Source: Brucella cytisi (GTDB lineage: Bacteria > Pseudomonadota > Alphaproteobacteria > Rhizobiales > Rhizobiaceae). From it: 64,000 bases of DNA. Shown here piece after piece: positions 9,388-22,919 of this stretch. The translations under genes were made by a program, and so were the position numbers. The notes under the pieces were generated by a model that was not told the origin of the DNA, searched no databases, and worked only from the letters and a program-made list of their open reading frames with translations. The DNA is taken from contig JAAVLQ010000001.1 in NCBI GenBank assembly GCA_012103075.1, positions 2,203,501-2,267,500 on the forward strand. Reading direction: 5' to 3'. The first letter of the stretch is position 1; the number at the start of each line of letters is the position of its first letter.

Positions 9388-10807
9388 TTGAACAGTGTGA
9401 ACGATAAAAAGCCCGCGCCAAAGCGTGGAAATAAAAAGCCGCAAACGAATAACAGCGCCGCAGACCTGCGCCCCGGTCTGGCGGCGCGTTTGTGTGCTGC
9501 ACGCCTTCTCGGTGCGGTGATCGAAAAGAACACCTCGCTCGACGGCCTGACCGACAATACGCACGGCCATCCGCAATATCTGGCGCTGGAGCCGCGCGAC
9601 CGCGCGCTGGTTCGCGCCATTCTCGGCTCTGCGCTCCGCAATCGCGGCAGCATCGAACGCGCCATCAACAAGCGGCTCGACCGGCCATTGCCGGAAAAAT
9701 GCCCTAGCGTTGAAACATCTTCTGCATGTCGCCATCGCCCAGATTTTCTATCTGAACCTGCCCGATCATTCGGCGGTCGATCTTGCGGTGGAAGCGGCGA
9801 ACAATGATCCGCGCAATCGCAAATATGCTGGTCTCGTCAATGCGCTGCTGCGTCGACTTTCGCGTAACAAGGAACGTGCTCTCGCCCACACGCTTGAGCC
9901 CGAAACCAACGTGCCGGAGTGGTTTGCCAAAAGCATCACCGACGCCTATGGCGCGGAAAAAGCAGCAGCCATTCTTGCCATGCATGCCTATGAGCCGCCG
10001 ATCGATTTCACCGTCAAGGGTGACGCAAAGGCATGGGCCGAAAAGCTCGGTGGTGTCGCGCTGCCCAACGGTTCGGTGCGCCTGCAAACGGTCGAAGGCA
10101 ATCTTACCGACCTGCCCGGCTTTGCCGAGGGGGACTGGTGGGTGCAGGATGTGGCCGCGAGCCTGCCTGCACGCCTGATGGGTGATATCAAGGGCAAACG
10201 GGTTGCCGACCTGTGCGCTGCCCCCGGCGGCAAGACGGCGCAGCTCATACTTCAGGGCGCCGACGTGACCGCGCTCGACCTTTCCGAAAACCGGCTGAAG
10301 CGCCTGCGCGGCAATCTGGAACGTCTCGGTTTCGAGGCGAAGACCGTTGCCACCAATCTGATGGATTTCCAGCCGGAGGAACTGTTCGACGCCGTGCTTC
10401 TGGATGCGCCCTGCTCTTCCACCGGCACTGTGCGCCGTCATCCAGACGTGCCTTGGACCAAGACGCCGCAGGACATAGCAAAGCTTGCCGAACTTCAGGG
10501 CAAACTTTTGGCGCACACGGCTACTCTGGTCAAACCCGGCGGCGTAATCGTCTTTTCCAATTGTTCGCTGCACCCGCTCGAAGGCGAGGAAATGGCGCGC
10601 AAGGCAGCGGAAAATCTGTTGCTGGAACCTTTCCCGATCACGGAGCAGGATTTCCCCAGTCTGAACGGGCTTCTGGAAGGACTGGTCACAGCAGAAGGCT
10701 TTCTGCGATCCACCCCGGCAGACCTGCCGCCGGATCGTTTTGAAGGCAATCCGCACATGGCTGGCATGGACGGTTTCTTCGCGGCCCGCTTCAAGCGCCG
10801 GGCCTGA
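9388..10807 (+). CDS. rsmB: 16S rRNA m5C967 methyltransferase RsmB (one frameshift)
   Basis: S-adenosylmethionine-dependent methyltransferase of the NOL1/NOP2/Fmu family. An N-terminal NusB-like RNA-binding region (RLCAARLLGAVIEKN, RNRKYAGLVNALLRRL) precedes the Rossmann part with CAAPGGKTAQL, the catalytic DAPCSSTGTVRRHPD and the second cysteine in FSNCSLHPLEGEE. An extra A near 9698 (GGAAAAATGCC) splits the frame; removing it gives PENALALKHLLHVAIAQ. The total is about 472 residues. The start is uncertain: TTG 9388, 6 bases after the htpX stop, or GTG 9397. The neighbours htpX and purH match a common Rhizobiales order. Confidence 0.93.
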
Positions 10808-10938
10808 GACCGGATATAAGCAAACAAATCGTATAATTTGCCATAACGGGTCGCGATACCCGTTATGGTTAACGCTCGATTCACCATTTCTGTACAATTG
10901 TATCAAAGGAACTGGCTGTTCGATCTGGCCAAACAATA

Positions 10939-12679
10939 ATGACAAACGATACGGAGAAAGACCGGGTGGCAGTCGCCCTCAGCGAAACCCCACATCTTTG
11001 GGGATTGGCCGTTGCACAGGCTTGGCGCAAGTTCAGCCGCCGTCTGCGCATGGGGCCGCTTTATCGCTGGCGCTTCACCGGCTTCACCCCGGATCGTATC
11101 CTGATCGCTCCGCCCGACCTGCGCGTTGCCGACGCGCAATTGGCACAGGAATTCTATCACGGCCGTTTTGCGCTGGCCGGTCGTCTGGTCGAAACCGGCG
11201 GATTGTCGCCTTTCGCCGTCGAACCGCCGACGCCGGAATGGGAAGCAGCGCTTCAGAGTTTCGGCTGGCTCCGTCATCTGAAAAGTGCCAATAGCGAACT
11301 GGCAACCGCTAATGCGCGCGCGCTCGTCGATGACTGGATGCGCATGTTCGGCAAGCGGATCGGCGGCATCGCCCGGTCACCGGAAGTCACTGCCCAACGC
11401 ATCATCGCCCGGCTTCAGCATTCAAACCTTATTCTGTCAGGCGCCGAACTTCCCGCCTATCGCCGCTTCATGCGCTCGCTCGCCATGCAGGTGCGTTATC
11501 TGCGCACCGTTGCCGCCGCCATGGATGATGGCGAGGAACGGTTGCGCGCCCGTATCGCGTTGGCATTCGCCGCTCTGGCTCTGCCTGTTTCGCCACCGAC
11601 GGCACGCGCCGCCCGGCGCAATCTGGAGTACGAGCTGAAACGCCAGATTCTGCCCGATGGCGGACATATCTCGCGCAATCCCGTTACAGTTCTGGAACTG
11701 CTGGCCGATCTTCTGCCGCTCCGCCAGACCTATGCCAATGGCACGGAAGCCCCGCCCAAGGCGCTGATCGAAGCCGTCGAGCGCATGTTGCCGGCCCTGC
11801 GCTTCTTCCGCCATCAGGATGGCAGCCTTGCGCTTTTCAACGGCGTCGGCCCGACCATGCCGGAACGCATCATCTCGGTTCTCAGGCATGACGAGACCGC
11901 TGGATCGCCGCTGACCCATGCGCCCTATTCCGGCTATGAACGGCTTTCGATGGGTTCGACCACCATCATCGCCGATACCGGACTGCCGCCGCCGGTCACA
12001 GCTTCGCGGGATGCCCATGCCGGTTGTCTCGCCTTCGAAATGTCCTCCGGGCGCCAGCGCTATATCGTCAATTCCGGTATTGACCGTTTCGGTCCGCCGG
12101 AATTTCGTCCATTAGGTCGTTCCACGGCTGCGCACTCCACGGCCACCATCAACGACACCTCATCGTGCCGCTTCAGCCTCAATGCGGGTCTCTCCAACAT
12201 GATCGGCACGCCGATCATTGCAGGCCCGACCCGCGTGCAGCGTGACCGGATCGAGGAAATGGGGCGGCAGGGGCTTTGTTGCCAGCCATGACGGCTATGC
12301 GCGCCTGTTCGGCATCTATCACGAACGTCGCCTTGTGCTGTCGCACAATGGCAGCGTCATTCAGGGGCAGACCGCTTCTATCGCGGCGATGGCCGCCCGT
12401 TGAAGGCGAACGGACGCGACAATATCGCGGTGCGTTTCCATCTGCATCCGTCGGTCGATATTTCCTTCGATGAGAACGGATTGATCGTTCTGTCGGCGGA
12501 TCGCGACGATACCGGTCTTCTCCTGTTTTGAAGTTGCGCCGCAACTGGAAGATTCGATCTTCTTTGCGGGCTTCCGCGGCCCCGTGACATCGAAGCAGAT
12601 CGTGCTCTCCTTCCCGGCATCAGAATTGCCGGAAGTGAACTGGCAGTTCAGCCGCGTCGCACTCGGCAGTTACGTATAA
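10939..12679 (+). CDS. Heparinase II/III family protein (three frameshifts)
   Basis: About 580 residues after repair. The first 300 residues are the alpha-helical barrel (WRFTGFTPDRILIAPPD; ISRNPVTVLELLADLLPLR), followed by the heparinase II/III-like beta domain (GYERLSMGSTTIIADTG, FEMSSGRQRYIVNSG, then FRGPVTSKQIVLSF near the end). It is predicted to cleave, or to have descended from enzymes that cleave, acidic polysaccharides; the natural substrate in this lineage is unknown. Frame breaks lie near 12270, 12365 and 12520, each mended by one base in a G or T run. It ends LGSYV at 12679. The position between rsmB and purH is conserved in relatives. Confidence 0.85.
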
Positions 12680-12884
12680 TCCGCTCTCAACCCCTCACCA
12701 CGGGGAGGCGCGGCAGCGCCGTCTCGAAGGGTCGAGGGTCAACGGGACCGAATGCGGGGCAAGAAATACCTCTTCACCGTTCTTTTCCGGCCTTTTGCGG
12801 TAGGATTCTCGGCGCGCCTGTGTTAGGGCGAGCCGTCCACTTTCCTGAACGCATCCGTTTCAGCAACGAAGAGACCAACTCCCT
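12680..12884. other. Heparinase-purH intergenic region
   Basis: 205 bases with no coding signal. A GC-rich stretch near 12700-12740 (CCTCACCACGGGGAGGCG, then GGCAGCGCC) can form a local hairpin, possibly the terminator of the upstream gene. A purH promoter is presumably in the right half, but I could not point to -35/-10 boxes. Confidence 0.4.
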
Positions 12885-14500
<1,616 letters not shown>

Positions 14501-14501
<1 letters not shown>

Positions 14502-14557
14502 AGCTTTTACGCATTATCCTGCGCAAAACCGCTCCGCACTTTTGCTGGAAATGCTCT
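14501..14557. repeat. Palindromic repeat, family A, copy 2
   Basis: GAGCTTTTACGCATTATCC, then GCGCAAAACCGCTCCGCAC, then TTTGCTGGAAATGCTC, with GAGC and GCTC at the ends. It is near-identical to 121-172 and related to 45811-45894. It begins at the last base of the purH stop codon. Confidence 0.75.
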
Positions 14558-14581
14558 ACCCCCTTATAACAAGTATTTATT

Positions 14582-14616
14582 GAGGCCCCGGAACCAACCA
14601 TTCCGGGGCCTCGTTT
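14582..14616 (+). terminator. purH terminator
   Basis: GAGGCCCCGGAA / TTCCGGGGCCTC stem with a 7-nt loop (CCAACCA), followed by GTTTT. A strong intrinsic terminator 80 bases after the purH stop. Confidence 0.9.
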
Positions 14617-14686
14617 TCATTGAGTTTCACATTGTTTCGTTTAAATTCGCTTTCAACATCGACCGGATCAACGGAGGAGCCCGCCC

Positions 14687-16183
14687 ATGACGCAGTTTAT
14701 CGGTTCCATCGACCGGGGAACCACGAGTTCGCGTTTCATCATTTTCGACAAGCGGGGCGATATCGTCGCGAGTGACCAGCGCGAACATGAGCAGATTTAT
14801 CCGAAGGCGGGCTGGGTCGAACACAATCCGATAGAAATCTGGCGCAACACACAGCACGTCATTGCCGCAGCACTCAAAAAGCAAAACTGAAGGCAAGTGA
14901 TATCGCTTCCGTCGGCATCACCAACCAGCGCGAAACCACACTGCTCTGGGACAGGAAAACCGGTGCGCCGCTCTATAATGCAATCATCTGGATGGATACG
15001 CGCACCGACGAACTTGTTTCCCGGTACACGAAGGACGTCGGCGCAGACCAGCTTCGTGCCAAGACCGGCCTGCCGATCTCGACCTATTTCTCCGGGCTCA
15101 AGCTGCGCTGGATACTCGACAATGTTCCGGGTGCGCGTGAAAAGGCCGAAGCCGGAGACGCACTTTTCGGCACAATCGACACATGGCTGGTCTGGAACCT
15201 GACTGGCGGCACCGATGGCGGCATCCACATCACCGATTTGACCAATGCTTCCCGCACCCAGCTGATGGATCTTTCGACGCTGCAATGGGATGAAGACATA
15301 CTTCGTCTTTTCGATATTCCGTCAGCCTGCTTGCCGGAAATCCGCTCTTCAAGCGAGGTCTATGGCGAGATCACCCTGCCCTCCCTTTCCGGTGTAAAAC
15401 TTGCGGGCATTCTGGGCGACCAGCAGGCAGCGCTCTTCGGTCAGGCATGTCTGGAACCGGGCGAAGCCAAGAACACCTATGGCACGGGCTGCTTCATGCT
15501 GATGAACACCGGCGAGAAATTGGTGCCCCTCAATTACGGCCTGCTGACCACGGTTGCCTACAAGCTCGACGGTGCCAAACCGGTTTATGCACTGGAAGGC
15601 TCCATCGCCATTACCGGCGCCCGGTGCAATGGCTGCGCGACAACCTCGGCATCATCAAGAACAGCAGCGACATCGAAACACTGGCGCGCACCGTGGAGGA
15701 CAATGGCGACGTCTATTTTGTTCCAGCCTTTTCCGGCCTCTTTGCACCGCATTGGCAGGATTCAGCGCGCGGTATCATTGCTGGCCTCACCCGCTTCGCC
15801 AACAAGGGGCACATTGCCCGGGCGGCCCGGAAGCGAGCGCCTATCAGGTGCGCGAAGTGCTTGATGCGATGGTGAAGGATTCAGGCGTCGAAATCACCGA
15901 GTTGCGCGCCGATGGCGGCATGACCATCAATGAACTGCTCATGCAGTTCCAGTCCGACATTCTGGATGTGCCGGTTGTGCGCCCGAAAATCATAGAGACG
16001 ACGGCACTGGGCGCTGCCTACGCGGCGGGGCTCGCCGTCGGCTACTGGAAATCGACGAAGGACATTGTGGAGAACTGGCAGGTGGGCCATCGCTGGCATC
16101 CGCGAATGTCGGCTGAGGAAAGCACGCGCCTGTTCAATGCGTGGGAAAAGGCCGTGCAGCGTTCGCTAGGCTGGATTGAATAG
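14687..16183 (+). CDS. glpK: Glycerol kinase (three frameshifts)
   Basis: FGGY-family kinase making glycerol 3-phosphate, about 498 residues once repaired. It shows the N-terminal phosphate loop ([12 protein letters not shown]), [26 protein letters not shown], the FGGY signature region [11 protein letters not shown], and the C-terminal [21 protein letters not shown]. Frame breaks lie near 14877 (one base missing), 15627 and 15822; the last two both read GCCCGG where GCCCTGG would restore the frame. The first motif has Arg where the family has Gln (DRGTT for DQGTT), either a variant or another read error. AGGAG 7 nt before ATG 14687 supports the start. No glpF or glpD is next to it. Confidence 0.95.
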
Positions 16184-16201
16184 AAGTCTCGCCCCGGCCC
16201 G

Positions 16202-17598
16202 TCACGACGGGCTGGTTGCAGCCAGCTTGTCAGCCGGATAAGGCGTCACTGCAATCAGCACCAGACCGACCGCAAAAGAATATGACCAGCACCGACATGC
16301 CCAGCGCCGCCGATCCGCTCAGCGCCGTGATGGTGGCAACCAGAAACGGTCCAAGGAAGCTGGTCGCGCGCCCGGCGAGCGCATAGATGCCGAAATAGCG
16401 GCCCGATTCCTCCGGCTTGATGCTGCGGGCAAACCATGAACGCGACGAGGCCTGAACCGGACCGAAGGCCGCACCAATCATCAGACCGCAAATCAGATAG
16501 GCGTGTTCTGCCGCGCTGGAGAACAGTCCTTGTGTTGTGGGAGATGCGAAAGGCATCAGGCCGAACAAAGTGTAATCGCGTCCGGTCGAGACAATGCCTA
16601 TAGAAGCAAGCAGCAACAGCACCAGCGAAAAGATCACGACAGCCTTGGAACCAATCCGTGTATCGACGCGGCTTGCGACCAGACAACTGAAAATCGCCAT
16701 GACATTCATCACCATGCCGAAAAGCCCGATCTCGGTGATCGTCCAGCTGAACAAGGCTGCCGCATAACCCGCACCGAGCGCCAGCGTAGCATTGACGCCA
16801 TCCTGATAAATCATGCGCGCCACAAGGAAGCGGACAAGTCCCGACCGTTTGCGCGCCTCGGTGAGCGTAACCTTCAATTCTGCAAAGCCAGAGCGCAACG
16901 CCTTGCGCAGAGGCTCGCCACGTTCCGCGTCCGGCGTGAACAAAAACATTGGCAGGATGAAAACGAAATACCACAGGGCAGCCAGCGGTCCGGTAATGCG
17001 CGCATCCTCCCCAGTACGGGATCGAGACCGAACAGGGGCTTCATGCCGATGATCGTTGTGCCTGTTTCAGGCGAGGCCGCCAGACATAGCACCACGAAAA
17101 TGAGTACGATCATGCCGCCCAGATAGCCGAGCCCCCGGGCGATGTTGGAGACACGCCCGATATCGTTGCTCGGCACCAGACGCGGCATCATGGAATCATT
17201 GAAGACGATGGAAAATTCGGCAGCCACCATGGCCATAGAAAACGCACACAGTACCCAGAACAGGTTCGCACCCGGAACGGCGAACCACAGCAGGCAGAGG
17301 CCTATAATCTTCAGCACGGCGAAGAAAGCGATCCGGGGCTTACGCGCGCCTGTCCGGTCGGCCACCGCTCCCGGGATCGGTGAAAGCACAGCAATGAGAA
17401 AACCGGCAGCGGCAAAGCCATAACCCCAAGCAACCCGGCCGGCTTCAGGATTTTCTGCCATGCGCGAGATGAAATAAGGCCCGAAGATGAACGTGGTCAC
17501 AACGGTAAAAAGGGCTGCGCCGCCCAGTCAAAAAATATCCAGCCCCAGATGCCACGCCGCGAGGCATAGCTGCGGGCAGCCGCAACCTGATCGCTCAA
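16202..17598 (-). CDS. MFS transporter, UMF1/Atg22-like (three frameshifts)
   Basis: About 465 residues and 12 predicted membrane segments. The N-terminus (YASRRGIWGWIFFDWAAQPFF) and GAVADRTGARKPRIAFF are typical of the UMF1/Atg22-like branch of the major facilitator superfamily, whose substrates are mostly unknown. Frame breaks: one T missing near 17530, one G missing near 17010, one extra T near 16275; repair gives a C-terminus ending AATSPS at 16202. The likely start is TTG 17598, preceded by GGAAGGAAAG. It converges on glpK; a GCCCGT/ACGGGC hairpin at 16198-16213 may act between them. Confidence 0.85.
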
Positions 17599-17714
17599 TT
17601 GCTCTTTCCTTCCCCGGGCAAGAAGTTGGCCCAACCATTGACCGGCCAGTCGGTCGGAAGCCTCTCCTTTATCAGCCGCACCTTATAACCCGAAACTCGG
17701 CTTCAAAAGAAACA

Positions 17715-17740
17715 AAAAGGGCGACCGAAGCCGCCCTTTT
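17715..17740 (-). terminator. Terminator after the NAD-glutamate dehydrogenase gene
   Basis: AAAAGGGCG / CGCCCTTTT stem with an 8-nt loop and a T run on the minus strand, about 20 bases past the stop at 17762. Confidence 0.85.
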
Positions 17741-17761
17741 GCAAGTTTATGTCGTTGTTTT

Positions 17762-20700
17762 CTATTGCGCCAGATCGGACATCAGGCCCGCTGCAACCGC
17801 CAGTCGCGAGACCGTCAGGTCACCACCTTCCGTCAGCGCCACCATGCGGTTCTTCACCTGCTCGATGCGCGCGCCATCGGCTGCAAACCGGGCTGCTGCC
17901 GGGTCCTTATCCTTGGCAAAACGCTTGAGCGCCGCAATGGTGATACCGCGTGCGGCCTGCGTGATCGTATCGCTTGCTCGTGACAGAGCAAGCCCGTCAT
18001 AATAGTCCGTGACGGGGATGGAGCGCGCGGCTTCCTCGATGCGTCCGATGCGGAAGGCTTCCGAAACACCGAAATAGGTCTTGGCGGTTACCACCCGGTC
18101 GGCATCGGCCAGATGCGCGATCAGCGCGATGTCCGGCATGATGCCTGCAAGCTGCAGATTGGCAAGACGCTGGGCCAGCTTTTCCGGTGCACCCTTTTCC
18201 ACGAAAGCAGCCTTGTCGGCCTGCAGCGTGCTCTTCAGGTATTCCGGCATCAGACCGTCGAAACGCGGTTCCAGCTCGGCACGTGCCCCGGTGATCGTGT
18301 CCACCAGTTCCGTCAGATTGGCGCGTGTCGTATCGTTGCGCAGCACCCAAGCCGTCGTCGCCTGCAACATTTCGCCGACGAGATGATAGAACTGGTTCTG
18401 CACATCGCCCGGCACCTTGCTGTCGAGTGCATCAATGGCATCATAGATCGTGTCGATATCGAAGCCGTCACGCACCGCCACATAGGCGCGGACGATATCG
18501 GCAGGCGACTTGCCGGTCGTACGGCCAGACGGCTGATGAAGGTGATACCGCCGCGGTTGATGACATCGTTTGCCAGCAAAGTAGCGACGATTTCACGGCG
18601 CAAACGATGGCCGGAGATTTCCTCGGCATAAGTCTTGGTCATGCGCTTCGGGAAATAGCCGAACAGCAGCGACTGAAAGTAAGGCTCATCCGGAAGCTGG
18701 CTTGCCACCAGATCATCCGAAAGCGACAGCTTGGCATAAGCAAGCAGAACCGCCAGTTCCGGACGCGTCAGCGGCTGACCCGCTTTCTGGCGTTCGGCCA
18801 GAAGCGCATCGGATGGCAGATACTCGACCTTGCGATCAAGAAGCTTGCGATTTTCGAGTTCCGCCATGAACCGCGCCTGATAAGGCAGCTCTGCCAGACC
18901 CTGCCTTTCGCTGAGCGAAAGCGCCAGCGGCTGCAGATAGTTGTTGCGCAGAACCAGTTCGGACACACCATCGGTCATGCTGACCAGAAGCTTGTTGCGT
19001 GCCGGGCGCTTGAGATTGCCCGAACGCATGGCGGCGGCCAGAGCGATCTTGATGTTGACCTCGACGTCCGAGCAGTTGACGCCTGCCGAATTGTCGATGG
19101 CGTCCGTATTACCGCGACCGCCTGCCAGCGCATATTCGATACGCCCGCGCTGCGTTACGCCAAGATTTGCACCTTCGCCGATCACCCGCGCACCAACTTC
19201 CGCGCCAATGATGCGGATCGCATCATTGGCGCGGTCACCTACCTGCGCATCCGTTTCGGCAGACGAGCGGATATAGGTGCCGATACCGCCGAACCAGAGG
19301 AGATCGACCTTCGATTTCAAAATCGCAGTCATGATTTCCTGCGGCGTGCCGGAGGTCTTTCCAAGGCCGATGGCTGCAGCAGCCTCCGGCGAGAGCGTGA
19401 TCGTCTTCTGGCTGCGGCTATAGATGCCGCCACCAGCCGAAAGCTTGGAACGGTCATAATCCTGCCAGCTCGAACGCGGCAGTTCAAACAGACGCTTGCG
19501 CTCGGCAAAGCCGTCGGCTGGAACCGGGTTCGGATCGATGAAAATATCGCGATGGTCGAACGCAGCCACCAGCTTGATCTGTTCGGAAAGCAGCATGCCG
19601 TTGCCGAACACATCGCCCGACATATCGCCCACACCGGCAACCGTGAAAGGCTCGGTCTGGATATCCGTGTCGAATTCGCGGAAATGCCGCTTCACGGCTT
19701 CCCATGCGCCGCGCGCGGTAATGCCCATGCCCTTGTGGTCATAACCGGCGGAACCGCCGGATGCGAAGGCATCGTCCAGCCAGAAATCATGTGCCCGGCT
19801 GATGGCATTGGCCGTATCGGAGAAGGTGGCCGTGCCCTTGTCGGCAGCAACGACGAAATAAGGATCGTCATTGTCATGGCGCACGACTTCCGCCGGCGGC
19901 ACGACATGATTGTCCTCGATATTGTCGGTAACCGACAGAAGTGTGGAGATGAACACCTTGTAGGCATCACGACCAGCTTCGAACACGGCATTGCGATCGC
20001 CGCCAACCGGCAGACGCTTCGGATAGAAGCCGCCCTTGGCGCCAACCGGCACGATCACCGCATTCTTGACCTGCTGTGCCTTCACGAGGCCCAGCACTTC
20101 GGTACGATAATCCTGTGCGCGGTCCGACCAGCGCAGACCACCGCGGGCGACAGCGCCGAAGCGCAGATGCACGCCTTCCACTTCCGGCCCATAAACGAAG
20201 ATTTCGCGATAAGGGCGCGGGTCCGGCAAGCCTTCGACCAGACGCGGATTGAGCTTGAAGGCAAAGGTGACACGCGGCTTGCCGTCGGCACCCGGCTGAT
20301 AGGCATTGGTGCGCAGCGTCGCTTCGATCAGATTGCGGAAACGGCGCAAAATCTGGTCGTCGTCGATGCTCGGCACGCCAAGCAATGCGGTCTCGATGGC
20401 ATCGACCAGCTTCTTTTCAGCCGCATCACGGCGCTTGGCCGATGGGTTGAAGCGCAGATCGAACAGCGAATAGAGATCGCTGGCGATTTCCGGATAACGG
20501 TTCAGTGCGGCCGCGATGAAGCCCTGCGAATAGGCAATGCCTGCCTGTTGCAGATAACGACCATAGGAACGCAGGATCATGATCTGGCGTGCCGTCAGGC
20601 GTGCGGTCTGCACCAGCGCGTTGTAACCGTCATTGTCAGCCAGACCGTCCCAGACATTGCGGAACACATCTTCCAGCATCTCGCCATCGTCGGAAAGATC

Positions 20701-22568
20701 GACGGGAGCGCCATAGGCGTTCACGAGCTGCATGTCGTGCACGTAAACGGCAGCGCCGTCCTTGCCAGCATGCGGCAGGTCGATGGTCTGCTCGCTGACG
20801 ACACGGAAGCCCATATTTTCCAGAAGCGGCACACGCTGCGACAACACAACCGGCGCACCGTGATGATAAAGCTTCAGCGAAACCGCATCAGGACCATCAG
20901 TGCGATAACGATAGAAGTCTACGAAAAGCGGAGCCTCTGCGCTGAGGCCAGCGATACGTTCCGCATCGACCAGCGCTTCCGGCGCCGTGAAGATTTCGCG
21001 ATAGGATGGCGGGAAGCTTGCAGCAAGCGCGACGGTCTTTGCGTCTGCACTGTCAGAGCTTTCACGAACCGCATCGTCCCATGTGCGGACAATGGCGCGC
21101 ACTTCGGCTTCCAGCGCTTCGCGATCCACATGCGGTGTGGAGCGCTCATGACGGCGGATGACGAACTGAACGCGCGTCAGGCCGTTCTGCAGGAAGACCG
21201 GGTGGAATTCGAAACTGTCACCGCCATAGATATCAACGAGATAGTGCCCGATCTTCTCGCGCACGACCGAGTCGTAACGGTCACGCGGGATATAGACCAG
21301 CACGGTCGCAAAACGGCCAAAGCGATCGAGACGCGGAACAGCGCGCACGCGCGGGCGTTCGCCGAGCGCAAGGATCAGCTCGGCATTGGCCGTCAGGCTT
21401 TCCACATCAATCTGGAAAAGCTCGTCGCGCGGATATTCTTCCAGCACGTTGATGAGCGCCTTGCCCGAATGGTCCTCGCGGTTGAACCCGAGATGCTTGA
21501 TGACGGCATCGGCCTTGGAGCGAATGAACGGAATGCCTGCAACCGAACTCGTATAGGCAACCGAGGTGAAGAGACCGACCGGGCGCAGTTCGCCGATGGC
21601 CTCGCCCTTCTCACCGAATATCTTCACGCCGACATAATCGAGATAGGAGCGGCGATGCACCAGCGAAAGCGAATTCGCCTTGGTCACGATCAGCGGCTCG
21701 TTGCTGTCGAGGAATTCCGTTACCTCACGCGGCGTCACCGTGTCGTCGTCATCCTTGCGCAGGACGCGGACTTCATTGTCGTTGAGAATGCCGAGCGTTT
21801 CCTTGACCGGAACCAGTTCGCGCTTGTCGCCCTTGCCTTTGAAGGTGAGTTCGCGAAGTCCGAGGAAGATAAAACGATCGTCGCGCAACCATTCCAGAAA
21901 TGCGATGGCCTCCGGCATGGCGGATCACTCGTCATGTCATAAACGCGCTTGTAATCGGCGATAGCGCCATCGAGGCGCTTCAACATCGGCTTCCAGTCGC
22001 TGACAGCAGCACGAACCTGTCCGAGCGCGCGCTTGATGGCGGCAGTCAGATTGGCCTTGACCTGTTTGTCGAGGGCTGGAAGATGAATCTGTACCGGGCT
22101 GACGCGCTCGACGCCCTTGGCAGGCGCGAGCTGCGATGCTTCGCCCAGAATGACCAGCTCGTCCTTTTCGCGCGCAATGTCCAGAACCGGATGCACGACC
22201 ATGAAAATCTGGCTGACATGATCATTCAGCTCACCCATGATGGAGTCGAGCAGGAACGGCATATTGTCGTTGACAATGGTGATGACGCTCACTGGTCGAC
22301 CATGGCGCTCGATACCATTATCGACACTGATGATGCTCTTGCCCTTGCGGTAGGATTCGAGGGCGGCATAGCCGTGACGGGCTGAACTGTCGAGAGCGGC
22401 AGCATCGTAAGCGGCCAGATCTTCTGGCGGCGCCCATTCGAAGAGAAGCTGCGAGAAGGCCGTAAGCGCCTTCGACTTGCCTCCCTTCTTCTCCTCCTTG
22501 CTTGCCTTGGAACCTTTAACCTTGCTCGACCGATCCTGCTTTGCAGTCACGTCGGATACTCCTGTCAT
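17762..22568 (-). CDS. gdhZ: Large NAD-dependent glutamate dehydrogenase (two frameshifts)
   Basis: A giant enzyme of about 1,600 residues (Bac_GDH family) that deaminates glutamate to 2-oxoglutarate, feeding amino-acid carbon into the TCA cycle. It shows N-terminal ACT-like segments (VSVITIVNDNMPFLLDSIMGEL), a long regulatory region, then the catalytic core with HLRFGAVARGGLRWSDRAQDYRTEVLGLVKAQ, VPVGAKGGF, and GYDHKGMGITARGAWEAVKRHFRE. One missing C near 21922 and an indel near 18525 break the frame. The start is ATG 22568; a GTG at 22550 has a better ribosome site (AGGAG, 8 nt) and may be the true start. In Caulobacter and Brucella the homologue GdhZ is also tied to cell-division control. 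Confidence 0.95.
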
Positions 22569-22918
22569 GATGGCAATGCGCGCCAAACTAGCAGATTAGG
22601 CATTGGTTTCGATGGCAATTCGTTGAAAATAACGAAAAATTTCCCGGAAAGTCAGAAAGACCGCATTTAATCCATTTAATTTGGAACAAAACTTCGAAAA
22701 CTTCCCGCGAAATTTCGGAATATGCCAGCGGATTTCTCCGCGCGGCTCAAAAGTGCTGCCAAAAGGGTCAAGCAGCGGCCCTGCTTCGCCACATTTCCGA
22801 CTAAAGTTGCAGATGATTCTGATAAATGAATCGGCCTGTCAGTGCCTGAATCAAGAAGCGTCAGGCCGTGGCGAAAACGTCATTTGCAGCCCGGCATGGC
22901 GACTTTTGGAACAGACAC
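22569..22918. other. Intergenic region upstream of gdhZ
   Basis: 350 bases. The left part is a family C repeat remnant (22841-22919). The rest, 22600-22800, is AT-rich (AATTCGTTGAAAATAACG; TTTAATCCATTTAATTTGG) and should hold the leftward promoter of gdhZ. No gene is apparent. Confidence 0.5.
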
Positions 22919-22919
22919 T
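22841..22919. repeat. Family C repeat, internally deleted copy
   Basis: 79 bases whose ends match the ends of the 146-base element at 36261-36406: AGTGCCTGAATCAAGAAGCG on the left and CGACTTTTGGAACAGACACT on the right. The hairpin core (ACCGGAGCG to ACCGGA) is missing. The right end meets the stop codon of the TPM gene that ends at 22919. Confidence 0.7.

Noticed and set aside
18325..21942. A 1,205-codon open frame antisense to gdhZ
   Set aside because: It is the mirror frame of a high-GC gene with strong codon bias. Its translation is rich in Arg, His and Asp with no domain, and the opposite strand encodes a clear enzyme.
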